Positions 1 to 8,526 of a stretch of DNA of 64,000 bases are shown here, piece after piece (position 1 is the first letter of the stretch; every line of letters starts with the position of its first letter). Made by a program: the position numbers and the translations under genes. Origin of the DNA: Dyadobacter flavalbus (GTDB taxonomy: Bacteria > Bacteroidota > Bacteroidia > Cytophagales > Spirosomataceae); the NCBI RefSeq assembly GCF_006149045.1, contig NZ_VBSN01000066.1, forward strand, positions 1 through 64,000. The letters are read 5' to 3'. A model generated the notes under the pieces. The model was not told where the DNA came from and made no database searches. It saw only the letters and a program-made list of their open reading frames with translations.

Positions 1-88
<88 letters not shown>

Positions 89-97
89 ACCATTACA

Positions 98-131
98 AAA
101 AGACCATCCCAATCAGATGGTCTTTTTTTTG
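98..131 (+). terminator. Intrinsic terminator of the rRNA operon
   Basis: An 11-bp stem (AAAGACCATC / GATGGTCTTT) with a 7-nt loop is followed by a run of eight T. It lies about 10 nt after the 5S rRNA 3' end and is a textbook rho-independent terminator. Confidence 0.9.
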
Positions 132-454
132 CATTACATCACGAAGCCCATCCGTACAGATGGGCTTCGTGCGTTAACAGACCGAATAAAATATTTGTAC
201 AAGTTGCAAAATAAACGAGAGTCATAGATCCAAAAACAAGAATTAAGTAGCATCAGAAAAGTAAATAACAAGTTTGTAAATCAGGATACAAAATTTGTAT
301 ATACTTGACTTGTACAGCGTAAATTGATTTTCATCATACCAAAAATACCAGCCTATCTCCAACATGATTGAGGCCTATCTTTAACTTATTCAATTTAGTT
401 AAGTAAAAAATATGAGATAGATCCCTTATAGTGCAAACATATAAATACATATAT
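132..454. other. Intergenic region with a second hairpin and a palindrome
   Basis: No gene is visible here. Positions 141-170 form a perfect 12-bp inverted repeat (ACGAAGCCCATC / GATGGGCTTCGT) with a 6-nt loop but no following T tract, so it may stabilise RNA 3' ends or be a back-up terminator. Positions 286-300 (ATACAAAATTTGTAT) are a 7-bp arm palindrome around one central base, a possible operator for the gene starting at 455. I cannot identify a convincing TAnnTTTG promoter before that gene. Confidence 0.6.
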
Positions 455-1597
455 ATGGAGGCACCTTCTGTTATAAGCCAAATAAAGATTGGTAAAGCTC
501 CTTCATCCGTAAGGCTGGCTTCAATTGATGCATTGCGCGGGTTTGACATGCTTATGATCTCCGGAGGAGGTGCATTCATTTACTTACTTGGAGGTAAAAC
601 AGGTTTTCAGCTAATTGATTCTGTTTCAGCTCAGTTTGAGCACCCGGAATGGAACGGATTTACTTTCTTTGACTTTATTTTCCCGCTGTTCTTGTTCTTG
701 GCAGGCACTTCCCTGGCATTCAGTGTTACAGGCGGAGTTTCAAAAGGTCTTAAAGATTCAGAACTGATCAGCAAGATATTTAAAAGAATGTTAATCCTGA
801 TTGCCTTGGGAATATTGGATAAAAATGCGCCAATTGACATTTTTGATCCGGCTCACATCCGTTACGGAAGTGTACTGGGACGTATTGGCCTGGCTACTTT
901 TATCGGGGCAATTTTATACCTGAATTTTGCATTTACTCAGAGAATTTATATAAGTCTAATTACGCTCATTACATATTACTTATGTCTTATTTTCATTCCT
1001 GTTCCGGAGTATGGAGCCGGGGATTTAACCTTTGAAGGAAATCTGGTCGGCTGGTTCGACCGCAACTTCATGCCCGGCAAATTAAAGCAGGGAACATACG
1101 ATGAACTTGCTTTATTAACTCAATTCCCGGCTATTTGTCTCACTATATTTGGTACCATTGCCGGAGATATTCTTTTGCGCAAGTATACTTCTTTACAAAA
1201 GCTTCAATACCTTTTCTTATTCGGGATTACAGGGGTAATTGCCGGCCTTATATGGAATCTGACATTTCCAATTAACAAGCATTTATGGTCAAGCTCTTTT
1301 ATCATGCTCACCAGCGGAATGGCTTTTATTTTTCTGGCTGTTTTTTACTGGATTATTGATGTAAAAGGTTATAAAAAATGGGCGTTTTTCTTCCGCGTTA
1401 TTGGAGTAAATTCACTTGTAATTTATCTGGCTGTACGATTTGTCAATTTCAATTATTCATCCGAACTTTTGTTTGGCGGCATTTACAAGTATGCGCCGGA
1501 ACCATGGCATGAAGTATATAATGCACTTGGCGGATTTGTTCTTGTTTGGCTGTTTTTATATTTTTTGTATCGCAATAAAATTTTCATAAAAGTTTAA
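455..1597 (+). CDS. DUF5009/HGSNAT-like membrane acyltransferase
   Basis: A polytopic membrane protein of 380 residues. The N-terminal motif SIDALRGFDML, just before the first membrane helix, is the hallmark of the DUF5009/heparan-alpha-glucosaminide N-acetyltransferase-like family, whose members are predicted to move acyl groups across the cytoplasmic membrane to sugars. About ten hydrophobic helices can be seen over the whole length, with a characteristic FIFPLFLFLAGTSLAFS helix near residue 75. I chose ATG 455 rather than the upstream GTG at 431, because the extra eight residues are unlike the family. It is followed after 12 nt by an exported esterase gene, so both are probably co-transcribed. 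The family assignment is firm; the acyl donor and acceptor are unknown. Confidence 0.85.
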   Translation: MEAPSVISQIKIGKAPSSVRLASIDALRGFDMLMISGGGAFIYLLGGKTGFQLIDSVSAQFEHPEWNGFTFFDFIFPLFLFLAGTSLAFSVTGGVSKGLKDSELISKIFKRMLILIALGILDKNAPIDIFDPAHIRYGSVLGRIGLATFIGAILYLNFAFTQRIYISLITLITYYLCLIFIPVPEYGAGDLTFEGNLVGWFDRNFMPGKLKQGTYDELALLTQFPAICLTIFGTIAGDILLRKYTSLQKLQYLFLFGITGVIAGLIWNLTFPINKHLWSSSFIMLTSGMAFIFLAVFYWIIDVKGYKKWAFFFRVIGVNSLVIYLAVRFVNFNYSSELLFGGIYKYAPEPWHEVYNALGGFVLVWLFLYFLYRNKIFIKV

Positions 1598-1609
1598 GCC
1601 TTTTAAGAA

Positions 1610-2920
1610 ATGAAATTCAAGCATGACGACAGGCATAATGAAAAGCAATGTAAATTCCGTAGAGAATTTATTAAAACTTCCATTTCCCTTGCGGTCATGC
1701 CATTTACATTCCCTTTAATGGATTTTATTCATAGCGATTCCAATGATCAAGCTGATCCGAATATAGCAATGGCAACAGATAAAAGTATAATAGGTGGATA
1801 TGGAGGCTGGGCATCATCTTTAATTGGCGATATACCTTCATTATCTTTCCGAAACCCGCAGATATCGGATCTGAATGTATGGCGAGAAAAGGCAGTCACC
1901 AAAACACAGGAATTATTATCCAGTCCTTTAAAGGCAGAGCCAAAGGTTGTTGTTGAGAAAAAATACGTTTATGACGGTTTGGAAATAGAAGAGCTTTCAT
2001 GGCAATTGCCTTACGGAAGATCTACAAAAGCCATTCTTTTAAAACCAAAAGGCGTTACAAAACCGCTTCCGGCTATTCTAGCATTGCATGATCATGCAGG
2101 AATGAAGTATTTCGGATACCGGAAAATTGTCAAAACTTCTGATGACCAGCATCCTGTATTAACAGAACATCAAAAGTCGGATTATGGCGGTAAAGCCTGG
2201 GCAAATGAAATAGCGAAGCGCGGGTATGTTGTGCTGGTTCATGATACTTTTACTTTCGGCAGCCGGAGGGTTTTCTATGAGGATGTAAACGGATTGAACT
2301 GGGGTGAGCTGGATGTTTCCAATAAAAGTGAAAATGATCCGGAAAAGCCAGAGCATATTGCAACATATAACAGATGGGCGTCTGAACATGAGCACGTTAT
2401 GTCCAAGTCCTTATTTTGTGCAGGAACAACCTGGCCCGGCGTTTTCCTGTCTGAGGATCAGGTTGCACTGGATATTCTGAGCAAAAGGAATGATGTTGAT
2501 CCAAATCGGATGGGATGCGGCGGTTTGTCCGGCGGTGGTTTGCGTACAGTTTATCTTGCAGGTCTTGACCACAGGATCAAATGTGCCGTGTGTGTTGGAT
2601 TTATGACAACCTGGAACGATCTTATTTTAAATAAATCATTTACGCATACATGGATGACTTACACGCCTTTACTGCCGAAGTTTCTTGACTTTCCCGAGAT
2701 TCTGGGATTAAGGGTTCCGCTTCCTGTAATGGTCCAGAATAACAATCAGGATGAACTTTACACATTGCCGGAAATGAAGAAAGCAGATCAGATTTTAAAA
2801 GACATATATGCGAAAGCCCAAGCTTCTGACAAATATGCATCCGGATATTACGACGGGCCGCATAAATTTGATCTGGAAATGCAAAAGGATGCATTTGAAT
2901 GGTTTGATAAATGGTTATAA
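1610..2920 (+). CDS. Exported alpha/beta-hydrolase (dienelactone hydrolase/acetyl xylan esterase type)
   Basis: A 436-residue exported hydrolase. The N-terminus has RREFIKTSISLAVMPF, an arginine-containing, Tat-like signal. The core shows an oxyanion strand (ILALHDHAGMKYFG, about residue 160) and the nucleophile elbow GLSGGG with Ser307; His in GPHKF near the C-terminus completes a likely triad. This arrangement is typical of the large alpha/beta-hydrolases annotated as acetyl xylan esterases or dienelactone hydrolase-like enzymes in Bacteroidota. It lies 12 nt downstream of a membrane acyltransferase gene, which suggests paired addition and removal of acyl groups on an extracellular carbohydrate; that link is inference. 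No transcription terminator is obvious after the stop. Confidence 0.85.
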   Translation: MKFKHDDRHNEKQCKFRREFIKTSISLAVMPFTFPLMDFIHSDSNDQADPNIAMATDKSIIGGYGGWASSLIGDIPSLSFRNPQISDLNVWREKAVTKTQELLSSPLKAEPKVVVEKKYVYDGLEIEELSWQLPYGRSTKAILLKPKGVTKPLPAILALHDHAGMKYFGYRKIVKTSDDQHPVLTEHQKSDYGGKAWANEIAKRGYVVLVHDTFTFGSRRVFYEDVNGLNWGELDVSNKSENDPEKPEHIATYNRWASEHEHVMSKSLFCAGTTWPGVFLSEDQVALDILSKRNDVDPNRMGCGGLSGGGLRTVYLAGLDHRIKCAVCVGFMTTWNDLILNKSFTHTWMTYTPLLPKFLDFPEILGLRVPLPVMVQNNNQDELYTLPEMKKADQILKDIYAKAQASDKYASGYYDGPHKFDLEMQKDAFEWFDKWL

Positions 2921-3050
2921 AACCTTGGTATTTCGTATTTAAATTTATTTTGAAAATTAACTTACAGCTTTTAGACTGATATATATTGCGTACAAAGCAA
3001 ATTGCAAAAACTCATAACCTAAACTGATTTCCAGCAATTACTTTCAGTTT

Positions 3051-3719
3051 TTATTTTAAAAATATTTCTGCCCAAGCCAGATCTTCCGGCGTTGTGATCT
3101 TTATATTTTCATAGGCACCTTCCATCAGGTGAATGGAATAGCCCGATGCTTCCAGTACGCTTGCACAATCGGTAAAACCAGCATTATAATCCACAGAAAA
3201 AGCTTTGCGCATCCATTCCAGTCTGAATGTCTGAGGGGTTTGTATCAATCTGAAATCCGTACGTTCCATTGCTTTGTTATTTCCATTCCGGTCAGCAAAA
3301 CGTATGGAATCCTTTAAATTCACACAAGTAACCGCTGTCCCGAATTCTTGTGCTGCCACAAAGCCATTCTTTATAATTTCTTTATTGATTACCGGCCTGA
3401 CGCCGTCGTGAACCGCAACAATTCCGTCCATAACGGAAATCGAATCAAGACCATTTTTAACGGAATGAAAGCGTGTTTCTCCGCCTTTAACAAGGTTGTA
3501 TTCGATGTCAAATGAATGTTCCTGGCATAAACGGTTCCAGAAATCAAACTGATCTTCAGGTAGAACGAGAATGATATTGATTTCAGCCGAGTATTTACGA
3601 AATGCCAGAATCGTGTGCATCAATACCGGCATTCCATTTATAGAAAGAAACTGCTTTGGAACTTCACTTTTCATGCGGGTCCCTTTTCCGCCGGCAACAA
3701 TGATTACAAACTCCTGCAT
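3051..3719 (-). CDS. ispD: 2-C-methyl-D-erythritol 4-phosphate cytidylyltransferase
   Basis: IspD forms CDP-methylerythritol from MEP and CTP in the non-mevalonate isoprenoid pathway. The 222-residue product begins with the nucleotidyltransferase signature VAGGKGTRMKSEVPKQF, in which Arg and Lys contact CTP, and contains VAVHDGVRP, the metal-binding segment, followed by TPQTFR, which is characteristic of IspD. The length is normal for the family. ATG 3719 is used; a TTG directly in front (3722) is less likely. The start lies only 14 nt downstream of the queA terminator hairpin, so the leader is very short or transcription depends on read-through from queA. Confidence 0.95.
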   Translation of the reverse strand: MQEFVIIVAGGKGTRMKSEVPKQFLSINGMPVLMHTILAFRKYSAEINIILVLPEDQFDFWNRLCQEHSFDIEYNLVKGGETRFHSVKNGLDSISVMDGIVAVHDGVRPVINKEIIKNGFVAAQEFGTAVTCVNLKDSIRFADRNGNNKAMERTDFRLIQTPQTFRLEWMRKAFSVDYNAGFTDCASVLEASGYSIHLMEGAYENIKITTPEDLAWAEIFLK

Positions 3720-3732
3720 CAATGAAAGACAA

Positions 3733-3790
3733 TAAAAAAGGTCATTTACGAATCAGGATTTTACAATTGCCTGACCATAAATGACCTTTA
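3733..3790 (-). terminator. queA terminator, in the ispD leader
   Basis: A perfect 12-bp inverted repeat (AAAGGTCATTTA at 3737-3748, TAAATGACCTTT at 3778-3789) contains a nested 5-bp stem (TCAGG/CCTGA). On the minus strand it is followed by a T-rich tract. It sits between the queA stop and the ispD start, so it ends queA messages or works as an attenuator for ispD. Confidence 0.85.
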
Positions 3791-3808
3791 ATTCATAATT
3801 ATTTAAAA

Positions 3809-4858
3809 CTATATAATCAGCATTGCATCGCCGTAAGTAAAGAACTTGTATTTTTCTTTGATAGCGATTTCATATGCTTTCATAACCAGATCAAAGCCTC
3901 CGAATGCACAGGCAGACATCAGCAAAATAGATTCCGGTAGCTGAAAATTGGAAAGCAGTGCAGTTGCAATTTTAAAGTCGTACGGAGGAAAAACAAACTT
4001 GTCCGTCCAGCCTTCCACCGCTTTAAGGTGCCCGCTGGCAGAAACCGAAGATTCAATGGCTTTCAAGGAAGTAGTTCCGACGGCACAAATGCGTTTCTTT
4101 GCATCAATGGCGGTATTGACTATATCCGCGCTGCCTTGCGTAATCCTGTAATTTTCAGAATCCGTTTTATGCTTTGTCAGATCTTCCACGTCTACGGTAC
4201 GGAAAGTTCCGAGGCCGACATGAAGCGTTACCGGAGCAAAGTTCACACCTTTGATTTCCAGTCTTTTCATAATGGCTTTTGTAAAGTGCATTCCGGCCGT
4301 CGGCGCAGCAACTGCTCCGATGTGTTCAGCAAAAATAGTCTGGAAGCGGTCACGGTCGGCAGTTTCAACTTTACGGCGGGAAATGATTTCAGGAGGCAGC
4401 GGCGTTTCTCCCAGTTCATCCACAAGCTTCATAAAAGCATCATTATCACCGTCATAAAGAAAACGGATCGTACGTCCGCGGGAAGTTGTATTGTCAATTA
4501 CCTCTGCTACAAGATCACTGTCTCCGAAATATAACTTGTTTCCAACCCGGATTTTCCGCGCGGGATCAACCAGAACATCCCATAAACGCATTTCACGGTT
4601 CAGTTCCCGCAAAAGGAAAACTTCGATTTTTGCTCCTGTTTTTTCTTTTTGGCCAAAAAGACGTGCCGGGAAAACTTTGGTATCATTAATTGCCATTACA
4701 TCGCCGTCATCAAAGTAATTGATAAGGTCGGCAAATGTTTTATGTTCTATTTCTCCTGTTTTACGATGTACAACCATCAGTCGGGATTCGCCGCGGTCGG
4801 AAGGATGAAGTGCAATTAAACTCTGAGGAAGATCAAATTTAAATTCGGATAGCTTCAT
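3809..4858 (-). CDS. queA: S-adenosylmethionine:tRNA ribosyltransferase-isomerase
   Basis: QueA transfers the ribosyl part of SAM to 7-aminomethyl-7-deazaguanine in tRNA, giving epoxyqueuosine. The 349-residue protein begins MKLSEFKFDLPQSLIALHP and has RLMVVHRKTGEIEH, NDTKVFPARL, GAVAAPTAGMHFT and HVGLGTFRTV, all diagnostic of QueA. The C-terminal YGDAMLI motif is also conserved. Length and start agree with the family. A good Bacteroidota-type promoter lies about 160 nt upstream and a strong terminator follows, so queA is probably a single-gene unit. Confidence 0.97.
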   Translation of the reverse strand: MKLSEFKFDLPQSLIALHPSDRGESRLMVVHRKTGEIEHKTFADLINYFDDGDVMAINDTKVFPARLFGQKEKTGAKIEVFLLRELNREMRLWDVLVDPARKIRVGNKLYFGDSDLVAEVIDNTTSRGRTIRFLYDGDNDAFMKLVDELGETPLPPEIISRRKVETADRDRFQTIFAEHIGAVAAPTAGMHFTKAIMKRLEIKGVNFAPVTLHVGLGTFRTVDVEDLTKHKTDSENYRITQGSADIVNTAIDAKKRICAVGTTSLKAIESSVSASGHLKAVEGWTDKFVFPPYDFKIATALLSNFQLPESILLMSACAFGGFDLVMKAYEIAIKEKYKFFTYGDAMLII

Positions 4859-5018
4859 AGCTGGATAATCTGTGAATTTCTTTTAGTCGTACGACAATGT
4901 GGCAGTCAAAACAGGCTAAGCATTCCTTTATGAAGAAACTTTTTCATTCAGGTAACTTGCACAAGTATTCCAAATTGCATAAATTCTCTGTAAACAACTT
5001 TACAAAAAATTAAGACCG

Positions 5019-5049
5019 CAAAAGTAGGCAATTATCCTTTGAAATACAA
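5019..5049 (-). promoter_or_regulatory. Predicted sigma-A-type promoter for queA
   Basis: On the minus strand there is TTG (5049-5047), a 20-nt spacer and TACTTTTG (5026-5019), fitting the Bacteroidota consensus TTG-N19-23-TAnnTTTG. It lies between the accC stop and the queA start, with a leader of about 150 nt. Confidence 0.55.
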
Positions 5050-5058
5050 CAGAAATTT

Positions 5059-6570
5059 TCATTTCAAACTCCTCGGATACAGCCGTGATTTCCACTTTGA
5101 ACCGGAATCGGAATGGATTGTTTCCGGAAACTCTTTTTTTGATTCCGAACCGGTTAAAATAACTGCGGAAAGAAGTGCAGCCAGTTCGGAAGCTTCGGTA
5201 TTGAGTGCTGTTTTCAGCATTTCCGGTTTGAAAAATGCAGAAACAAAATTGGTATCATAACTGCCATTGATAAAGGCCGCATGCATCATTACAAACCGGC
5301 AGAAAGGAAGTGTCGTCTGAACGCCCGAAATTTGGTATTCATCAATCGCACGCGTCATTTTCCGGATCGCTTCTTCTCGGTTTTCTCCGTATGCGATCAG
5401 TTTGGCAATCATCGGATCATAATAGATCGGGATTTCCATTCCCTGTTCAAAACCATCGTCGACCCGAATCCCGTTTCCGTCCGGTTTCACGTAAGTATGC
5501 AGCGTTCCTACATCCGGAAGAAAATTATTGAAGACGTCTTCTGCATATACTCTTGCTTCAATCGCGTGGCCTTTCAAAGTAATTTTATCTTGCGTGAACG
5601 TCAGTTGTTTTCCTTCGGCAATCAGGATCATCTGCTTGACAAGATCAATGCCAGTAATCAGCTCGGTAACCGGATGCTCAACCTGTAAGCGCGTGTTCAT
5701 TTCCAGAAAGTAAAAACGGGATTGCTCATCCACAATGAACTCGACTGTTCCTGCACCGTAATAACCGCAGGATTTTGCCACGTTAATGGCACAAAGGCCC
5801 ATTTCTGTTCTTATTTCCGGCGTAATCGAAACGGAAGGTGCTTCTTCTATGACTTTCTGATGACGCCGCTGCACAGAACATTCGCGCTCAAACAAATGAA
5901 CAATATTGCCGTGCTGATCGCCCAGAACCTGTATTTCAATGTGCTTTGGAGAAGTAATGTATTTTTCAATGAAAACGGAGCTGTCGCCGAAAGATGCCAG
6001 CGCTTCGCTGGCTGCACGGTCCATTTGTTCATCAAAATCAAATTCATTATCAACAATCCGCATTCCTTTTCCGCCACCGCCCGCGCTTGCCTTGATGAGG
6101 ATCGGATAACCTATTTCCAGTGCTTTCTGTTTCGCAGCATGGCGGTCGCTGATGGCCGTATCCGTACCGGGAACCATCGGGATGTTGTAACGTGCGGCGG
6201 CCTGCTTGGCAGCAAGCTTGTTCCCCATAATCTCAATGGATTCCGGCGAAGGGCCAATGAAGATCAGTCCTTCCTTTTGTACAAGACTTGCAAATGCTGC
6301 GTTTTCGGACAAAAAACCATATCCCGGATGAATGGCGTCTACATGCAGTGCCTTGCAGACATTGATAATCTTTTCAGCATTCAGGTAAGACTCGGAAGAA
6401 GGCGCAGGCCCGATGCAAACGGCTTCGTCGGCAAAGCGTACATGCGGCGATTTCCTGTCGGTTTCACTGAATATAGCGACGGTGGAAATATTCATTTCAC
6501 GCGCAGTCCGCATGATTCTCAAAGCAATTTCCCCGCGGTTGGCAACCAGTATTTTTTTTATCTGATGCAT
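5059..6570 (-). CDS. accC: Biotin carboxylase (acetyl-CoA carboxylase type)
   Basis: A 503-residue ATP-grasp enzyme that carboxylates biotin on a carrier protein. The N-terminus ILVANRGEIALRIMRTARE, the glycine-rich loop SAGGGGKGMRIV, EKYITSPKHIEIQVLGD, and EMNTRLQVEHPVTE are the canonical biotin carboxylase motifs. The part up to about residue 450 covers the whole AccC fold; the last 40 residues are less conserved and slightly longer than E. coli AccC. No accB or carboxyltransferase gene is next to it, so it could serve acetyl-CoA carboxylase or another acyl-CoA carboxylase such as propionyl-CoA carboxylase; a methylmalonyl-CoA epimerase is encoded at 60005 in the same window. The gene symbol refers to the domain family. 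Confidence 0.9.
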   Translation of the reverse strand: MHQIKKILVANRGEIALRIMRTAREMNISTVAIFSETDRKSPHVRFADEAVCIGPAPSSESYLNAEKIINVCKALHVDAIHPGYGFLSENAAFASLVQKEGLIFIGPSPESIEIMGNKLAAKQAAARYNIPMVPGTDTAISDRHAAKQKALEIGYPILIKASAGGGGKGMRIVDNEFDFDEQMDRAASEALASFGDSSVFIEKYITSPKHIEIQVLGDQHGNIVHLFERECSVQRRHQKVIEEAPSVSITPEIRTEMGLCAINVAKSCGYYGAGTVEFIVDEQSRFYFLEMNTRLQVEHPVTELITGIDLVKQMILIAEGKQLTFTQDKITLKGHAIEARVYAEDVFNNFLPDVGTLHTYVKPDGNGIRVDDGFEQGMEIPIYYDPMIAKLIAYGENREEAIRKMTRAIDEYQISGVQTTLPFCRFVMMHAAFINGSYDTNFVSAFFKPEMLKTALNTEASELAALLSAVILTGSESKKEFPETIHSDSGSKWKSRLYPRSLK

Positions 6571-6672
6571 CGGAATGGTCTGAATTCGTGGTAAAGTATC
6601 AAAAAGAAGCCCTGAAGTAAATGTAGTGTATTCTATTATTTTACTAACTTACACGCTATGGGAATGTTAGCT

Positions 6673-6706
6673 TTGCATTAAAGTAAGCGTATTTTTTTTA
6701 ATTTTG
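6673..6706 (+). promoter_or_regulatory. Predicted promoter for the 6756 gene
   Basis: TTG at 6673-6675 and TAATTTTG at 6699-6706 are separated by 23 nt. The -7 element is a full match to TAnnTTTG and lies 49 nt before the GTG start. The spacer is at the long end. Confidence 0.45.
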
Positions 6707-6755
6707 CATTTATCTAACATTACAGTAACTGATTACCCACATAAAATAAAAGCGA

Positions 6756-8027
6756 GTGGATATTTTCGAGAAATTGCGCAACAATTCAGGCCCGATCGGG
6801 AATCCGGCAAAAATGCTGAATAGCCATCATTATTTTTCTTTTCCGATGCTGGAAGGAGAATTGGGACCGCGCATGAAATTTATGGGACGTGAGGTACTTA
6901 ACTGGAGTCTTAACAATTATTTGGGTCTGGCCAATCATCCGGAAATAAGAAAAGCAGACGCCGATGCTGCTGCGAAATGGGGACTTGCCTATCCGATGGG
7001 CGCCCGTATGATGTCCGGAAATTCTACCCTGCACGAGACGTTTGAAAAAGAGCTGGCCGAGTTTGTAGGGAAAAAAGATGCATTTCTTCTTAATTACGGT
7101 TATCAGGGCGTAATGTCTGCCATCGAATGCCTTTGTGATCACCGGGATGTAATCGTTTACGACGCAGAGTCACATGCCTGTCTGATCGACGGAATCCGCC
7201 TGCATAAAGCCAAGCTGGGCGAATACTACAAGTTCAACCATAACGACATGGCCAGCCTTGAGAAAAACCTGATCCGTGCGACCAAACTTGCCAATGAAAA
7301 GGGTGGAGGTGTTCTGGTCATTACTGAGGGTGTATTTGGAATGTCAGGGAAAGTCGGTGATCTTAAGGCCATCGTTGAGTTAAAGAAAAAATACGATTTC
7401 AGGCTGCTTGTTGATGATGCACACGGATTTGGTACCATGGGCGAAACCGGTGCCGGAGTAGGAGAGCTGCTGGGCGTACAAAAAGAAGTGGACCTTTATT
7501 TTTCCACCTTTGCCAAATCAATGGCCGCCATCGGTGCTTTCATCGCTTCGGATGATCCTGAAATCATTATGTTCCTGAAATATAACATGCGTTCTCAGAC
7601 TTACGCGAAAGCGCTTCCGATGCCGTATGTGGAAGGATGCCGCAAGCGTTTGCAGATGGTAAAGGCCATGCCGGAACTGCGTGCAAAGCTCTGGGAAAAT
7701 GTAAAAGCAATGCAGGACGGTCTGCGCGGGCGCGGATTCAATATCGGTGAAACAGAATCGCCGGTTACTCCTGTGTTTCTGCACAGCGAAGGCGGTGTTC
7801 CGGAAGTTACAAGAATGGTTCGCGACCTGCGTGAAAACATGGGCGTGTTCTGCTCTATTGTTGTGTATCCGGTTGTCCCGAAAGGACAAATCATGCTGCG
7901 TATTATTCCAACGGCAGCGCATACCCTGGAAGATGTTGAATATACCCTCAATGCCTTTACCACATTGGCTGACAAATTAAAAAACCGGGTATATCAAATA
8001 GAAGACGTTCAGGAAGTTGTAGAATAA
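6756..8027 (+). CDS. PLP-dependent alpha-oxoamine synthase, probably serine palmitoyltransferase
   Basis: A 423-residue fold-type I PLP enzyme of the alpha-oxoamine synthase family (8-amino-7-oxononanoate synthase, 2-amino-3-ketobutyrate ligase, serine palmitoyltransferase). Motifs seen are NYLGLANHPE, GARMMSGNSTLHETFE, DAESHACLIDG, VDDAHGFGTMG and the PLP lysine in FSTFAKSMAAIGAF. In Bacteroidota, proteins of this length with the N-terminal FEKLRNNSGPIG segment are usually annotated as the serine palmitoyltransferase that starts sphingolipid synthesis; KBL or BioF function cannot be excluded by eye. The start is GTG 6756. It has its own promoter and a strong terminator. No other sphingolipid or biotin gene lies beside it. 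Confidence 0.8.
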   Translation: MDIFEKLRNNSGPIGNPAKMLNSHHYFSFPMLEGELGPRMKFMGREVLNWSLNNYLGLANHPEIRKADADAAAKWGLAYPMGARMMSGNSTLHETFEKELAEFVGKKDAFLLNYGYQGVMSAIECLCDHRDVIVYDAESHACLIDGIRLHKAKLGEYYKFNHNDMASLEKNLIRATKLANEKGGGVLVITEGVFGMSGKVGDLKAIVELKKKYDFRLLVDDAHGFGTMGETGAGVGELLGVQKEVDLYFSTFAKSMAAIGAFIASDDPEIIMFLKYNMRSQTYAKALPMPYVEGCRKRLQMVKAMPELRAKLWENVKAMQDGLRGRGFNIGETESPVTPVFLHSEGGVPEVTRMVRDLRENMGVFCSIVVYPVVPKGQIMLRIIPTAAHTLEDVEYTLNAFTTLADKLKNRVYQIEDVQEVVE

Positions 8028-8050
8028 CAAAAAGTGCGTTTTTCGCTTTC

Positions 8051-8084
8051 AAAGGGCTTTTTTCAAAAAAAAGCCCTTTTTTTA
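8051..8084 (+). terminator. Intrinsic terminator after the 6756-8027 gene
   Basis: A hairpin AAAGGGCTTTTTT / AAAAAAAGCCCTTT with a minimal loop is followed by T7, 24 nt after the stop codon. Confidence 0.85.
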
Positions 8085-8192
8085 TTTTCTGGAAAATCAA
8101 TTTGGTTATGAGTTAATTATCTGATAATCAAATAAGTAAGTATTTGCAAGTAATTAATTGTATTTTAGAAGTGTTTTTTTTTGTTTTTTGGA

Positions 8193-8222
8193 TTGTGAAA
8201 ATGCATTTAATTACTAAATTTC
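8193..8222 (+). promoter_or_regulatory. Predicted promoter for the histone H1-like gene
   Basis: TTG (8193-8195), 19-nt spacer, TAAATTTC (8215-8222). It is one base off the -7 consensus and has optimal spacing, giving a leader of about 55 nt. Confidence 0.5.
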
Positions 8223-8283
8223 GGTCTAAACATGCGTTTTTAGCGTGTTTGAGGCATTTTTAAACTAAAAAACAAAGAAACAC

Positions 8284-8466
8284 ATGGCAAGGTTTGATGA
8301 AGTAAAAGAATTGATCCTTTCGCTTGAGGGCGATTTCGATAAGTTCTATAACAAAGGTAACCAGGCAGCTGGAACGCGTGTTCGCAAAGGCATGCAGGAC
8401 CTAAAGACATTGGCTCAGGATATTCGTTCAGAAGTTCAGAACAAAAAGAATACGACCGAGGAATAG
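8284..8466 (+). CDS. Small histone H1-like DNA-binding protein
   Basis: A 60-residue protein with a helical N-terminal part (FDEVKELILSLEGDFDKFYNKG), a basic stretch (AGTRVRKGMQDLK) and a polar tail ending in KKNTTEE. It matches the short histone H1-like proteins found across Bacteroidota, in which a conserved core replaces the long Lys/Ala tail of chlamydial Hc1. It probably binds nucleic acid and helps organise the nucleoid, but direct functional data for this short form are scarce. The gene has its own promoter and a strong terminator and is probably well expressed. Confidence 0.8.
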   Translation: MARFDEVKELILSLEGDFDKFYNKGNQAAGTRVRKGMQDLKTLAQDIRSEVQNKKNTTEE

Positions 8467-8490
8467 TTTAACAGCACACAATAGATTTCC

Positions 8491-8526
8491 AGCCCGGATC
8501 AACAAAATGATCCGGGCTTATTTTTT
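8491..8526 (+). terminator. Intrinsic terminator of the histone H1-like gene
   Basis: A perfect 11-bp stem (AGCCCGGATCA / TGATCCGGGCT) with a 6-nt loop is followed by TTATTTTTT. The T tract reaches the stop codon of the convergent gene at 8525. Confidence 0.92.

Noticed and set aside
5722..6594. A 290-residue plus-strand frame opposite accC
   Set aside because: It is antisense to a conserved housekeeping gene and has Cys/Arg/Phe-rich composition typical of non-coding frames.
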